From CAWHPS01 sp963831235 (GTDB lineage Bacteria > Fibrobacterota > OXYB2-FULL-49-7 > JAEUSG01), in assembly GCA_963831235.1 (NCBI GenBank), contig CAWHPS010000011.1, positions 1-50,521 of the forward strand: 50,521 nucleotides of DNA, in the 5' to 3' direction. Shown here in pieces: positions 8,083-16,443 of this stretch (its first letter is position 1; each line of letters starts with the position of its first letter). The notes under the pieces were generated by a model that did no database searches, was not told the origin of the DNA, and saw only the letters and a list, made by a program, of their open reading frames with translations. A program made the position numbers and the translations under genes.

Positions 8083-9684
8083 ATGTCAAAGGTTACATCA
8101 ACCGATTCGTGGGACGGAATCCGGAACGAACTACTTCAAATGATGGATGGTATGCTGGAGCGAATCAAACAAAAGACAGGGCGACAATCCGATGGGCATT
8201 TCCCGACTATTACAGAGAGGGAGGAACTGGTTGTTGCCTTAGGCAAAGAGATTGGAGAATATCTTCTGGAAAAGAGCATTCTAATGGATCCTGTGTTAAT
8301 CGAAGTACTGCTTGCCAAAGAATGCGATTGTCCCAAATGTCATACACCCAGCAAGCGAAAAGAAGACGCAGAAAAGAAAGCAAAAGAAGAATCCGTGATG
8401 GTTAATACGGCAGTAGGAAAACTCCCGTTTGCAGCACCCATATTCGGCTGTCAGAAATGTCGGCGGGATTTTTCCCCCTGGCGTCGTTTATTGGGGTTTG
8501 ATAGTGTCGATTACAGCCCCTCTCTGCTTAAGAAAATCAGTTGGGCTGGTGGCAATTGCAATTCGTATCAACAGGCAGAAACTGTTTTAGCAGAGATAGG
8601 CGATATTTTCATCAGTTATCGGCAAATTGCCAGAATCACAGATAAAATTGGCAAAGAATTATTATCCGTCCGTGACCATAGCCAGCTTGTGGATCAAACT
8701 GTTGTCCCCAAAAACCCTCCAGCATCGGTTGTCTCGGTTGATGGTGGACGTGTTCAAACCCGTGCGGAAAACGATCTACCCGGAGTACACAACCCCCAAT
8801 GGAAAGCAGACAATATCGCCCATCTCCAGATAATGGAAGCGGACAGTCATGAGGTGGACCCACATCCAGAGGTTCCAACAGTCTTCATCGATAAAGATTC
8901 TGTTCGTGCCTTGGTAACGGGCTTGGCTGGGCATGCCAAAGCAACCGAAAAAGAAAAGGTCAATAATACAGTTTCACTCCCCCCTCAACCGCATACGCAC
9001 AAGAAAGACACCATCCTGCTGAAAAGCTGTGTGGTCAGCATGTTGGATGCAAAAGGTTTCGCTCCATTGGTACGGAATGAAGCTGAAAGACTGAATCTCA
9101 ACGCAGCTCCGAAAAAACTGTTTATCTCAGATGGGGGCACGGGCAATTGGTTGGTCTATGAGATGTTCTTCAGTCACTGGTTAGCGCTCTTGGACTTTGT
9201 CCATCTCGTTGAGCATCTATTCGCTGTTGCCCAAGCCACGGTCAAGTCCCAGGAGCAGGCGTGGCTTTTCTATGTCACGTTGATTACTCATGCATGGAAG
9301 GGTGAAGTGGTGCCTATATTAAACCTTTTGTCACAAAAACAAACGGAAATTGGTTTGCCTCCGAAGCAAGCGTCCGATAGTGACCCACGAATCATCCTGA
9401 GAAGAGCAATCCACTATATCAATGAAAATGCTTCCAGAATGGATTATCCACGTATCCGAAAGTTGGGATTACCGGTATCGAGTTGTCGGGTGGAGAGTCT
9501 TATCAAGCAGGTCAATCAAAGAGTGAAAGCCTCTGATAAGTTCTGGACAGAAAATAAAGTGGAGGCTGTTATGCAAATACGGGCAGCCGAATTATCGACA
9601 ACCAAGCGATGGGACACTTTTTGGGACAAAAGAATGCTGTTCCTCGCGGAGGCAAACCGGGTTTTCTTGAGAAATGCCGCGTAG
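8083..9684 (+). CDS. ISKra4-like family transposase
   Basis: 533 residues, starting at an ATG with AAAGGAG about 10 bases upstream. The N-terminal part carries two zinc-binding pairs (CDCPKCH near 87 and CQKCRRDFSPWRR near 125). The catalytic core follows with VVSVDGGRVQTRAE (first acidic residue), FISDGGTGNWLVYEMFF then WLALLDFVHLVEHLFAVA (second Asp region), and a C-terminal CRVESLIKQVNQRVK segment supplying the final Glu. This order is typical of ISKra4-type DDE transposases. The length is normal for the family and no frame break is seen. It ends 8 bases before the right inverted repeat. Confidence 0.85.
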   Translation: MSKVTSTDSWDGIRNELLQMMDGMLERIKQKTGRQSDGHFPTITEREELVVALGKEIGEYLLEKSILMDPVLIEVLLAKECDCPKCHTPSKRKEDAEKKAKEESVMVNTAVGKLPFAAPIFGCQKCRRDFSPWRRLLGFDSVDYSPSLLKKISWAGGNCNSYQQAETVLAEIGDIFISYRQIARITDKIGKELLSVRDHSQLVDQTVVPKNPPASVVSVDGGRVQTRAENDLPGVHNPQWKADNIAHLQIMEADSHEVDPHPEVPTVFIDKDSVRALVTGLAGHAKATEKEKVNNTVSLPPQPHTHKKDTILLKSCVVSMLDAKGFAPLVRNEAERLNLNAAPKKLFISDGGTGNWLVYEMFFSHWLALLDFVHLVEHLFAVAQATVKSQEQAWLFYVTLITHAWKGEVVPILNLLSQKQTEIGLPPKQASDSDPRIILRRAIHYINENASRMDYPRIRKLGLPVSSCRVESLIKQVNQRVKASDKFWTENKVEAVMQIRAAELSTTKRWDTFWDKRMLFLAEANRVFLRNAA

Positions 9685-9692
9685 GGGCTATG

Positions 9693-9711
9693 CATTAGCT
9701 GTCATGCACCC
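9693..9711 (-). repeat. Right terminal inverted repeat of the IS
   Basis: CATTAGCTGTCATGCACCC, the exact complement of 7657-7675. It starts 8 bases after the transposase stop codon. Confidence 0.92.
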
Positions 9712-9917
9712 TGTTTCAAAGACTTCAAGGGGCTGACATATCCTTTTGAAATGAGTTCAAAAAACATTTTGCGTTTATTATCACTTTGTTCCAAAATATT
9801 CATCATTGATGGATTGTCAATTATGTGTTCCCAAAGGCTCTTAAAAAAGCCTGCAATACTCTGTAAGGATTGCAACTTTTGGATTGGGCGATTAGAGCCG
9901 TTTCCAGCGTCGGACAT
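9702..9917 (-). CDS. Small protein whose last codons were replaced by the IS
   Basis: 71 residues from ATG at 9917, with a stop two codons upstream fixing the frame. It is helical and charged (FFKSLWEHIIDNPSMMNILEQ). The final codons (QGA, stop) are read from the IS right end. Removing the IS and one target copy would instead give ...KSLKHI and a TGA, so only the last three residues changed. In that empty site the gene would end 50 bases before the ATG at 7595, making it the likely first gene of the 6.1-7.6 kb operon. Family not recognised. No clear ribosome site, so coding status is moderate. The 186 bases from 9918 to Mrr hold nothing recognisable. Confidence 0.45.
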   Translation of the reverse strand: MSDAGNGSNRPIQKLQSLQSIAGFFKSLWEHIIDNPSMMNILEQSDNKRKMFFELISKGYVSPLKSLKQGA

Positions 9918-10103
9918 GAACTATATCCGAGCGAATATTGTAAGCTTTTTTGAATTTTATGTATAAGCAGTTCCTCTTTCTTGCTTTTGTTTTTATAAGG
10001 TACGAATATGTCCTATATAATCTATCTGTTAGCCCGTAACCTTTTTTATAGACAAGCAAAGCCACTTTCTTGAAGATGGATAATTAAAGATCAATAGTTA
10101 CAG

Positions 10104-11015
10104 TTATTCCTCAAAATAATCCTTATCTATTTTAGGCACTTTTAGAGTTGTATTTGAAACGCCAACATCATAATCCATCATTAATTCTGTGAGCCGTTTT
10201 CCATCTATACCAACAATCTTTCCCAGTGTCATTCCTATCGTCTCTTTTGCAGGGCCAGACAACTCCCCTGTTGTAATCAAAATTCCTTTTGTCGCACCCT
10301 TAAGACTAAGAGATCCGATGAATGTTTGGATTTCAGGACTTCCAACCTGATTTCGCCATCTTTTGGCTTGGATGTAAACTTTATCGAGTCCGAGCTTATC
10401 TTGGAATATAATACCGTCTATCCCGCCGTCACCGCTTTTTCCTACATGGTTTAGGGACTTTTCATCAGTCCCATATCCCATAGCATGGAGAAGATTTAAA
10501 ACCAGTCTTTCAAAAAACCGAGGACTGGCTTTAAGAATTTCCTCAATGAGTTCAGCCGCCACCCGTTCTTTGATCATATCCAACGAATTCTCAAGAATCT
10601 CTTCGGGCGTTTCGTTTTCTAGAGGATGAACAGGTTCCTCTGTTTTTGGAGTTTCACCCAGAATCTCTGCTATTTTCATGCTACGATTAAGAGTAGAAAG
10701 GCTTTTTTCCTCTTCAATGGTAAGTCCACTGGGATGACTTTCAACAAATTTTCGACCGTCATCGGTTAGAAACCACTTACCCCACTTAATCGAACCTGCC
10801 AACTTAGCCCTTTTTAAAGCGTCTTGTGCCCAACCAACGCGGTTCCGCAATAAAGGCTGTCTGCCTGATGGTAGCATTTTGGCACGGTCTTCTTCGGATA
10901 ATTTTAATTCATCCGCCAATAGCTTACACACTTCAGAAACATGTAATGCCTCTTTCTGGCTAAAGAGCAGTTTCATAAGCGGCCACATTAATTTTGAATA
11001 TGAAGGTATGTCCAT
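10104..11015 (-). CDS. mrr: Mrr-type restriction endonuclease
   Basis: 303 residues, ATG preceded by AGGA. The N-terminal ~90 residues form the Mrr_N winged-helix domain (YSKLMWPLMKLLF to GKWFLTDDGRKFVE). The C-terminal domain (about 165-290) is the Mrr_cat PD-(D/E)xK nuclease: FFERLVLNLLHAMGYG, GKSGDGGIDGII with the catalytic Asp, then VYIQAKRW with the Q-A-K of the active site, and GILITTGELSGPA. Mrr enzymes cut DNA bearing foreign methylation. It is the last gene of the HTH - R-M - Mrr operon, 32 bases after the R-M gene. Its self-restriction risk would depend on the companion methylase pattern. All key residues are present. Confidence 0.9.
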   Translation of the reverse strand: MDIPSYSKLMWPLMKLLFSQKEALHVSEVCKLLADELKLSEEDRAKMLPSGRQPLLRNRVGWAQDALKRAKLAGSIKWGKWFLTDDGRKFVESHPSGLTIEEEKSLSTLNRSMKIAEILGETPKTEEPVHPLENETPEEILENSLDMIKERVAAELIEEILKASPRFFERLVLNLLHAMGYGTDEKSLNHVGKSGDGGIDGIIFQDKLGLDKVYIQAKRWRNQVGSPEIQTFIGSLSLKGATKGILITTGELSGPAKETIGMTLGKIVGIDGKRLTELMMDYDVGVSNTTLKVPKIDKDYFEE

Positions 11016-11047
11016 TTAGTTCCTATAGGATAAGGTTGGTGGGGTGT

Positions 11048-14012
11048 CTATTTGGCTCCACTCTCTTCAACAATCTTGATTTCATCCTCTGTCAGCCCGT
11101 ACAATTCATAAACAAGCTTATCAATCTGTTTATCTTTAGAAGCAATACGGTTCTTAAGTTGTTCCTGTTCAGCAGGGATAGTTGCGGAGGTTAGCTTATT
11201 CTGAAATTCATAAATAGCCTCAACACATTCAATAATTTCATCATGTATTTTCATCTCAATGCTGTTACTATCATCGATTCTTTTTATTGGGATTTTTGAG
11301 AAATATTGAAATATAAGCTGAAACCCATTCTGGATTTGTGTACAACACTTCGAGATTGAATACCATCCTAATCTCGAATTTAGTATACCAATGAGATATT
11401 TATCATCGGTCGGTATTATAAACCCAGCACTATTTACAAAAAACGAGTTTAGATCAAAGGTAAAGGCAGGTTTTACTTGAAATTTCAAATAAACTATTTT
11501 TGGTTTTTCGAATTCCTGAAAATAGTCTACAGAATCCTGTATTTCATACCAACTATAATTTCCCTCTTTGCGACCCTTCCATTCTTTCCCCTGCCAGTTT
11601 TTTGGCCTTGGCATCAAACGGTCTTTAAATTTTAAAAGATATTCTTTGATTGCCGGAAACTTATTGATGTCGATACCCCGACGCGTAAAAATTAAAAACT
11701 TATTTGATTTTGGAGGTAAATATCTTTTGATGTCTTTGCCAGCTAAATAGGGTTTAATAATTGATAAGCTATTTCTATCTTTCGCGACAAGATTATCCTT
11801 TGTTATTTCATCAATTACAAAAGCTTCATCAAAGCCACTTAGAACGCCTCGGAAAATATTATCCTTTACATATTCACCAAATGTAATGCTCGCTTTTTGT
11901 AGTTTCATTAACAAGTCTTGTTCAGATGGTGAAACCAAATTCCAACTGGAATTATCAAGATTATCCTTTCTGATTGACATCTTGTTTACATTCACATAAT
12001 CATCAAGATCTTTAAATTCGAGTGTCTTAACTGAGGTAACATTTAGGTTTGGTATCTTATGATTACTTTCTTTTGACGCAATAAAAATGCAGGGATATGT
12101 TGTAGCATTTTCAAAAATCTGTAAATCCCCAAAATCAACAATTTCAATGATGTTCTGTTCTTTAAGCCATCTTCTTAATGGCTCACCATAATTTGCCCGC
12201 ATCCATTTATTGGCAACTATTATTCCGAACATACCTTTACTGTTCAACAGGGAAATACCTTTTTCAAAGAAATAACTATATAAATCCGTCTGCTCCATTA
12301 TAAACTTTGTATATTCGTTGAAAATATTCTTTTAAAGCCCCTATCAATTCTTGTCTGACATATGGGGGATTACCAATAACCGTATCGAAGCCATCCTTTT
12401 TGAAAACTTCTGGAAAAGCTACTTTCCAGTCAAAAGGCTTAATTTTATCTTCCTCCGCACTATCAAAGTCGAATTTACCATCATTAAGATCTGTTCCTAC
12501 CAATGAATTCCCGCATTTTATATTCGTCTCCAATGATGGCAATACCCGTTCATGAAACATGCTTAACTGATTCTGGATGGAAGCCTGGGTTTCTCCCTCC
12601 ATGCACTTTAGCAGGAGACTTAATTTAGTCACCTCCACCGCTTGTGCATCCAAATTCACCCCGAAAATGTTATTCAGCAGAATTTTCTTCTTAAGGGCGG
12701 TCGTAAGCCCACCATCAGGCGTGATAAAAGCCTTGTTCTTTTTACTCGACCCGTTGTAATACAGGATATGCCAATCTAAAAGGTATTGATACGCCCCCAA
12801 AAGGAAAGACCCGCTACCACAAGCAGGATCAACTATCTTAATTTTCTCGACCTCTTCAGGTGTTTTGCCTTCAACCAGCTTACCAACAGTATTTTTTACA
12901 ATGTATTCAACGATGTATTGCGGCGTATAGTAAACCCCACCCGCTTTCCTGACCTCTGGCTTTTCCTCAACCTTTGCGTTATGACCTGCTGTTAGCCGAA
13001 TTACCTTTCCCAAGAATTGCTCATAAGCACTGCCTAATATTTCAACAGGTAAAACCGAGAATTCAAACGGGCATTCAGGATAGTATAGCCCATGAATTAT
13101 TTCTTTCAAAACCTTGTCATCAATTTCCAGTGATTCCGATAGCTTATCCTTCTTAAAATCAAACAACCCCGAATTGTACTTTTTATCCGCTTCGCGGAAA
13201 TATTCAAACAAGCTCCGATAACAATGTTTATCGGTAACATAACTTTTCAATCTCTCGCTGGGTTCAATGCCCCTGTCTTCACATATCCGTAAGAAAATAA
13301 TCCTGTCTATGGTCTGCTGTACTGCATAGTTGATGGAGCTTTCATCCAGCTTTTTATTATTCTTGCTGATATCCACAGCCAGGAACTTCCGCCATTCATC
13401 CAAAGAAGCCAGGAATTCCTTATCAACAGTGGCAGTACCTTTCTTGTTCTTATCCGACAGGACAAATTTATCAAAGCTGCCGCGAATAACATTTTCTTTC
13501 GCGAAAGTATCCCACAGGAAATCAAACTCAGGCAGGTATTCCCTGAATGTCATATATTTGATACGGCTCAATGAGGCCTTGTCCGTAAGTTTGGGTTTTA
13601 GCGTACAGTCGTAAACGGCAAATTCTTCAAAGTCTGTAAGGATGGAAATAGGAAGTTTGGCACTCCAGGCATACCGTTTTATCTGATAAGCCGGAGGGAT
13701 TTCTTCTTTGACGTTTACTGAAGGCTTCTTCGCTTCAACAAAGAATAACCTCTTACCACCCGTAAGACGGAAAGAATAATCAGGAGCCTTCTTCTTGTCC
13801 TCTACAGTGACCTTATCCTCATGAATAACTTCTCTATATGCTTCAGCGGCCCCCTGTTTATTGTCCATGTCCCAACCAAGGGCTTTGAAAAAGGGGTCAA
13901 TGAAATCCCGCCTTGTGGAGGTCTCGTTATAGTTACTATTCTTATAAGATGGTAATTGCTCCTCGAACCGTTTAACGAGTTCGGAGATTTCCTTGTATGC
14001 CTGTTCTTTCAT
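11048..14012 (-). pseudogene. Type IIG (Eco57I-like) restriction-modification enzyme, frameshifted
   Basis: About 988 codons in total, usual for single-chain type IIG enzymes. The N-terminal nuclease region has APDYSFRLTGGKRLFFVEAK (PD-(D/E)xK); then come the methylase motif I DPACGSGSFLLGAY and motif IV GNPPYV. The first frame (14012-12276) ends in VYNGADGFI and TAG. The sequence resumes in the other frame at DLYSYFFEKGISLLNSKGMF and runs to 11048 with a specificity domain (FRGVLSGFDEAFVIDE, LAGKDIKRYLP). The break at 12276-12298 lies just after the NPPY motif, so as written the nuclease-methylase part is separated from DNA recognition. It could be a true mutation silencing the enzyme, a consensus error, or phase-variation-like control, although no simple repeat is present. 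Upstream by 10 bases is an HTH regulator. Confidence 0.85.
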
Positions 14013-14022
14013 TATCCGAATC

Positions 14023-14283
14023 CTATTTCTTTATTATCCTGTAAACTTGCGATATTGAAAGATCTAAATCTTTTGCAATCGCAATTCCCGACTTACCTTT
14101 TTTATAAAGGCTGACAATTTTGGCATTCCGTTCTTTATTCTTGGCAGTATTCGCGTTAATCCCATACTTCACTCTCATTTGATGTATTGCCTGTCTGGAT
14201 ATGCCAAATTTCGCTCCAATAGCTGCGTCAGTTATTAAAGTCTTCTGCAACTTAATAAGTTGTTCTTTGTTTACTTTTGCCAT
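14023..14283 (-). CDS. Small helix-turn-helix regulator of the R-M operon
   Basis: 86 residues from ATG at 14283 (MAKVNKEQ), which has AAGGAG 8 bases upstream; an upstream in-frame start lacks a ribosome site. Two HTH-like units are visible: DAAIGAKFGISRQAIHQMRV (about 21-40) and GIAIAKDLDLSISQVYRIIK at the C-terminus, the second resembling a Hin/resolvase-type HTH. It lies 10 bases before the type IIG gene on the same strand, as controller proteins of R-M operons often do. Autoregulation is therefore likely but not shown. It could instead be a remnant DNA-binding domain of a larger family. Confidence 0.65.
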   Translation of the reverse strand: MAKVNKEQLIKLQKTLITDAAIGAKFGISRQAIHQMRVKYGINANTAKNKERNAKIVSLYKKGKSGIAIAKDLDLSISQVYRIIKK

Positions 14284-14428
14284 AATGGGACTCCTTGGAA
14301 GATGTTGATTAGGGGTTACAATACGGTTGATAAGATAACCGCTACTCTCTCTTGAAATCAAGATCGAGAAATAGACAATTCAAATAGAATTCTTGCCTTT
14401 TACAATGAAAGGGGGTATTTTTTATTAT

Positions 14429-14917
14429 ATGAGAAAGAAGCTATATATTGAAACTTCTGTCTGGAATCAGCTTTATAAAAGCAATCGACCTGACTGGCAT
14501 TCCATAACAGAAAAGTTCATGCGGTTGATAAACCAAAAAAAAGAGGGGTATGAAATTTACATATCCAACTATGTGTTCATCGAAATTGAAGAATGTTATG
14601 AAGAAAAGAAAAAGGTATTACTGGAATGGATTCAGAAGATTTCGCCTGTTCTATTAGAGGATAGCCTTGAGTGTGAATCCTTAATGAAAAAATATTTTGA
14701 AGCTGGAATCCTTGAGCCCACAAAAGCCAACCGCTATTATGATGCTGCACATGTTGCCATTTGCTCCGTGAACAGTATTGAATATTTGTTGACATTTAAT
14801 TTCAAGCATCTGGTAAAAATCAAGAAAATCGATGCTTTTAACGGCATTAACCTTTTGAACGGATACGGGCCATTGAGCTTTGTAAATCCAGAAATGTTTT
14901 TGCCAGAGGAGGGTTAA
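14429..14917 (+). CDS. PIN-domain ribonuclease toxin (VapC-like)
   Basis: 162 residues from the ATG at 14429 (MRKKLYIETSVWN). A more upstream in-frame ATG would add 12 residues, but this start matches the family N-terminus. PIN landmarks are YIETSVWN (Glu in place of the more common first Asp, as in one PIN subgroup), the acidic YVFIEIEE segment, and YYDAAHVAICSVNSIEYLLT followed by FNFKHL with the third acidic residue. It should be a Mg-dependent RNase. Unlike most vapBC pairs no antitoxin precedes it; instead a short gene begins 1 base after its stop with an AGGAGGG site, the first of four related small genes. Transcription appears independent of the divergent R-M operon. Confidence 0.8.
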   Translation: MRKKLYIETSVWNQLYKSNRPDWHSITEKFMRLINQKKEGYEIYISNYVFIEIEECYEEKKKVLLEWIQKISPVLLEDSLECESLMKKYFEAGILEPTKANRYYDAAHVAICSVNSIEYLLTFNFKHLVKIKKIDAFNGINLLNGYGPLSFVNPEMFLPEEG

Positions 14918-14918
14918 G

Positions 14919-15089
14919 ATGGATGCTTATAAAACAATAGAAGAGGTCTGGGATTGGAGAAAGAAAGCCTATTCAAAACTGGATAAGCTGTCTCCCAAAG
15001 AGAGAGTTCTTGAGATAAATAAAGTTGGGCGAAAATATGCCCATAAATTAAAACTCAAGACACATACTCGCGAACTCGTTCTTCGATAA
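14919..15089 (+). CDS. Small paralogous protein 1, candidate antitoxin of the PIN toxin
   Basis: 56 residues starting 1 base after the PIN stop, with AGGAGGG upstream. The sequence starts MDAYKTIEEVWDWRKKAYSK and continues with LSPKERVLEINKVGRKYAHK. It is a charged, helical protein. The T-I-E-E-V-W-x-W-R-K core, the S/T-P-x-E turn and the basic helix recur in the three following genes. Tight coupling to a PIN gene suggests it neutralises the toxin. This is inference from context; I do not know a named family. Confidence 0.6.
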   Translation: MDAYKTIEEVWDWRKKAYSKLDKLSPKERVLEINKVGRKYAHKLKLKTHTRELVLR

Positions 15090-15105
15090 ATGTCGAGAAG
15101 ACCAA

Positions 15106-15282
15106 ATGAAAACCAATAGCAAAGCCGTTGAAGAGGTCTGGACATGGCGGGAGAAGATTACCGATACCATTAAGGACATGACCCCCGCTGAACAAGTAAA
15201 GCACTTCACCGAACGTGGCCGCATTTTGACAAAAGAGTTTGGTTTGAAGCATTCGGAATTCAAAACAGTCCATAGTCACTAA
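15106..15282 (+). CDS. Small paralogous protein 2, candidate antitoxin
   Basis: 58 residues, starting MKTNSKAVEEVWTWREKITD, then DMTPAEQVKHFTERGRILTK and EFGLKHS. It shares the VEEVW-x-R core with copy 1 and is identical in length to copy 3 (58 residues), both ending in VHSH. The gap to copy 1 is 16 bases with GAGAAG as a weak ribosome site. Divergence between copies at the ends suggests duplication followed by specialisation rather than a fresh amplification. Confidence 0.6.
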   Translation: MKTNSKAVEEVWTWREKITDTIKDMTPAEQVKHFTERGRILTKEFGLKHSEFKTVHSH

Positions 15283-15294
15283 CGAGTCATGTAT

Positions 15295-15471
15295 ATGTTG
15301 AGTCATGGGAAAGCTGTTGAAGAGGTATGGGAAATTAGGAAAGCGATTGGGAAGGAAACAGAGGGGATGTCACTTCTTGAAAAAGCAAGAAGGATGCATG
15401 TTCATGGCAAGCGTCTGACCGAAAAACTTTGTTTAAAATACCAAATTGAAAATAAGGTTCATTCTCATTGA
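15295..15471 (+). CDS. Small paralogous protein 3, candidate antitoxin
   Basis: 58 residues from the ATG at 15295 (MLSHGKAVEEVWEIRKAIGK). An ATG two codons upstream is possible, but 15295 aligns exactly with copy 2 and gives the same length. Conserved parts are KAVEEVW, SLLEKARRMHVHGKRLTEK and the VHSH end. The gap to copy 2 is 12 bases. It lacks the second Trp of the W-x-W-R core. Followed by about 90 bases without a gene. Confidence 0.58.
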   Translation: MLSHGKAVEEVWEIRKAIGKETEGMSLLEKARRMHVHGKRLTEKLCLKYQIENKVHSH

Positions 15472-15564
15472 GTATGGTAAGCCATATCGTGGAGTAACGG
15501 TTTATTCGTTTCATGCAGTTATCACAAGAAACTCACCACTTTTTACAAAGATTTGCAAAACATA

Positions 15565-15672
15565 ATGGATCCCTACGAGACAATTGAAGAGGTTTCGGAC
15601 TGGCGGAAGAAAGCTTATTCCAAACTCGATAAATTATCTACAAAGGAACGGATCCTTCCCTTTTTCCCTTAA
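15565..15672 (+). pseudogene. Small paralogous protein 4, truncated by a hairpin repeat
   Basis: MDPYETIEEVSDWRKKAYSK then LDKLSTKERI is nearly the same as copy 1. Homology stops after RI at about 15653, exactly where a perfect 12-base-pair palindrome begins; four unrelated codons and TAA follow. At 35 residues it has lost the second half, so it is a truncated copy. Its closeness to copy 1, rather than copies 2 and 3, suggests duplication of a longer unit. Confidence 0.55.
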
Positions 15673-15685
15673 GAAAAAGGGAAGG
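15654..15685. repeat. Perfect 12-bp palindrome with 8-base loop
   Basis: CCTTCCCTTTTT (15654-15665) and its complement AAAAAGGGAAGG (15674-15685) surround CCCTTAAG. It starts at the point where paralogue 4 loses homology, so it looks like the end of an inserted or recombined sequence. It has no following T-tract, so it is not an obvious terminator. Confidence 0.6.
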
Positions 15686-15758
15686 GCAGGGATGGGTTTG
15701 GTAATGTGATAATAATTCTTTTTATCCAACATATTGTATATACCCATGAAAAAGTGCG

Positions 15759-16421
15759 ATGCTCCCTAAAATGAAATTCAAACCTTATCGAATAGTACTC
15801 CGGTCAGATAATGCGACTTATCCGATAACCATTGCAGCCCAAAACCAGGAATCCGCCGTAAGAATAGTTATGAACTGCGAGAAATGCCAACGGTGCACTA
15901 TTATCAAAATAAATGGAATTCCATACTGCCCGACTCATGATTCTCGATTCGCGAATAGAGAATATTATAGAACCAATATCTGCACGAAACTCTACCATGG
16001 AATAAAAGTTGATGTTATGCCCACGGAAGGGAGCTTTCTTGGAATACGAACCCGCTGGTTCAAAGAAGGCATGGAAAATACAATTCTGGTTTCTCTTCCC
16101 AAGGGAACGTAGATTCGTATCTTTCCATTACCCTACTTTATAGCCATTAAATTTGAAGCCTTTTTTGATCGCGGTAAAAATGACTTTTACGGATCACATG
16201 ATTTTGAAGACATTGTAACAATCCTTGCATACCGTAATTCATATGACGACTTATTTACCACTCCTGAGCCATTGCTCAAGGCATTAGCTGAATATGCCCG
16301 GAGAATTATTTCTAATAAATCCCTCAAGGAATATATTCAAGCACATATTGACCCTACAGAGCCCGCTTCTTTATCCGACAATGTTTTCAACCTTTTTACA
16401 ACCCTTGCTGTCTTAAAATAA
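15759..16421 (+). pseudogene. AbiEii-like nucleotidyltransferase relic with internal amber stop
   Basis: A single frame runs from 15759 to TAA at 16419-16421, interrupted by TAG at 16110-16112. From about residue 50 it matches AbiEii/AbiGii-type nucleotidyltransferases: YHGIKVDVMPTEGSFLG, RTRWFKEGMENTILVSLPKGT, then after the stop IRIFPLPYFIAIKFEAFFDR and YGSHDFEDIVTILAYRN. The N-terminal catalytic G-S-x(n)-D-x-D part is missing; in its place are about 45 residues (KPYRIVLRSDNATYPITIAA, CEKCQRC) that look like a different small protein. So this is a chimeric, 5'-deleted and nonsense-mutated relic of a type IV toxin-antitoxin enzyme. An alternative is that 15759-16112 is a new short gene. Confidence 0.65.
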
Positions 16422-16443
16422 TCCCAGAAAGGGCATATTTGCA

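Larger units (their letters stand above)
7656..9712 (+). mobile_element. ISKra4-like insertion sequence with complete ends
   Basis: A 2.06-kb element bounded by perfect terminal inverted repeats GGGTGCATGACAGCTAATG (7657-7675) and its complement (9693-9711), extendable by one A/T pair on the outside. GTTTCAA flanks both ends (7649-7655 and 9713-9719), a 7-base target duplication (8 if the next A is counted). It carries a DUF6788 accessory gene and a large transposase, both apparently intact. The insertion lies at the 3' end of a minus-strand reading frame. Perfect inverted repeats and intact frames point to a recent insertion. Confidence 0.9.
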
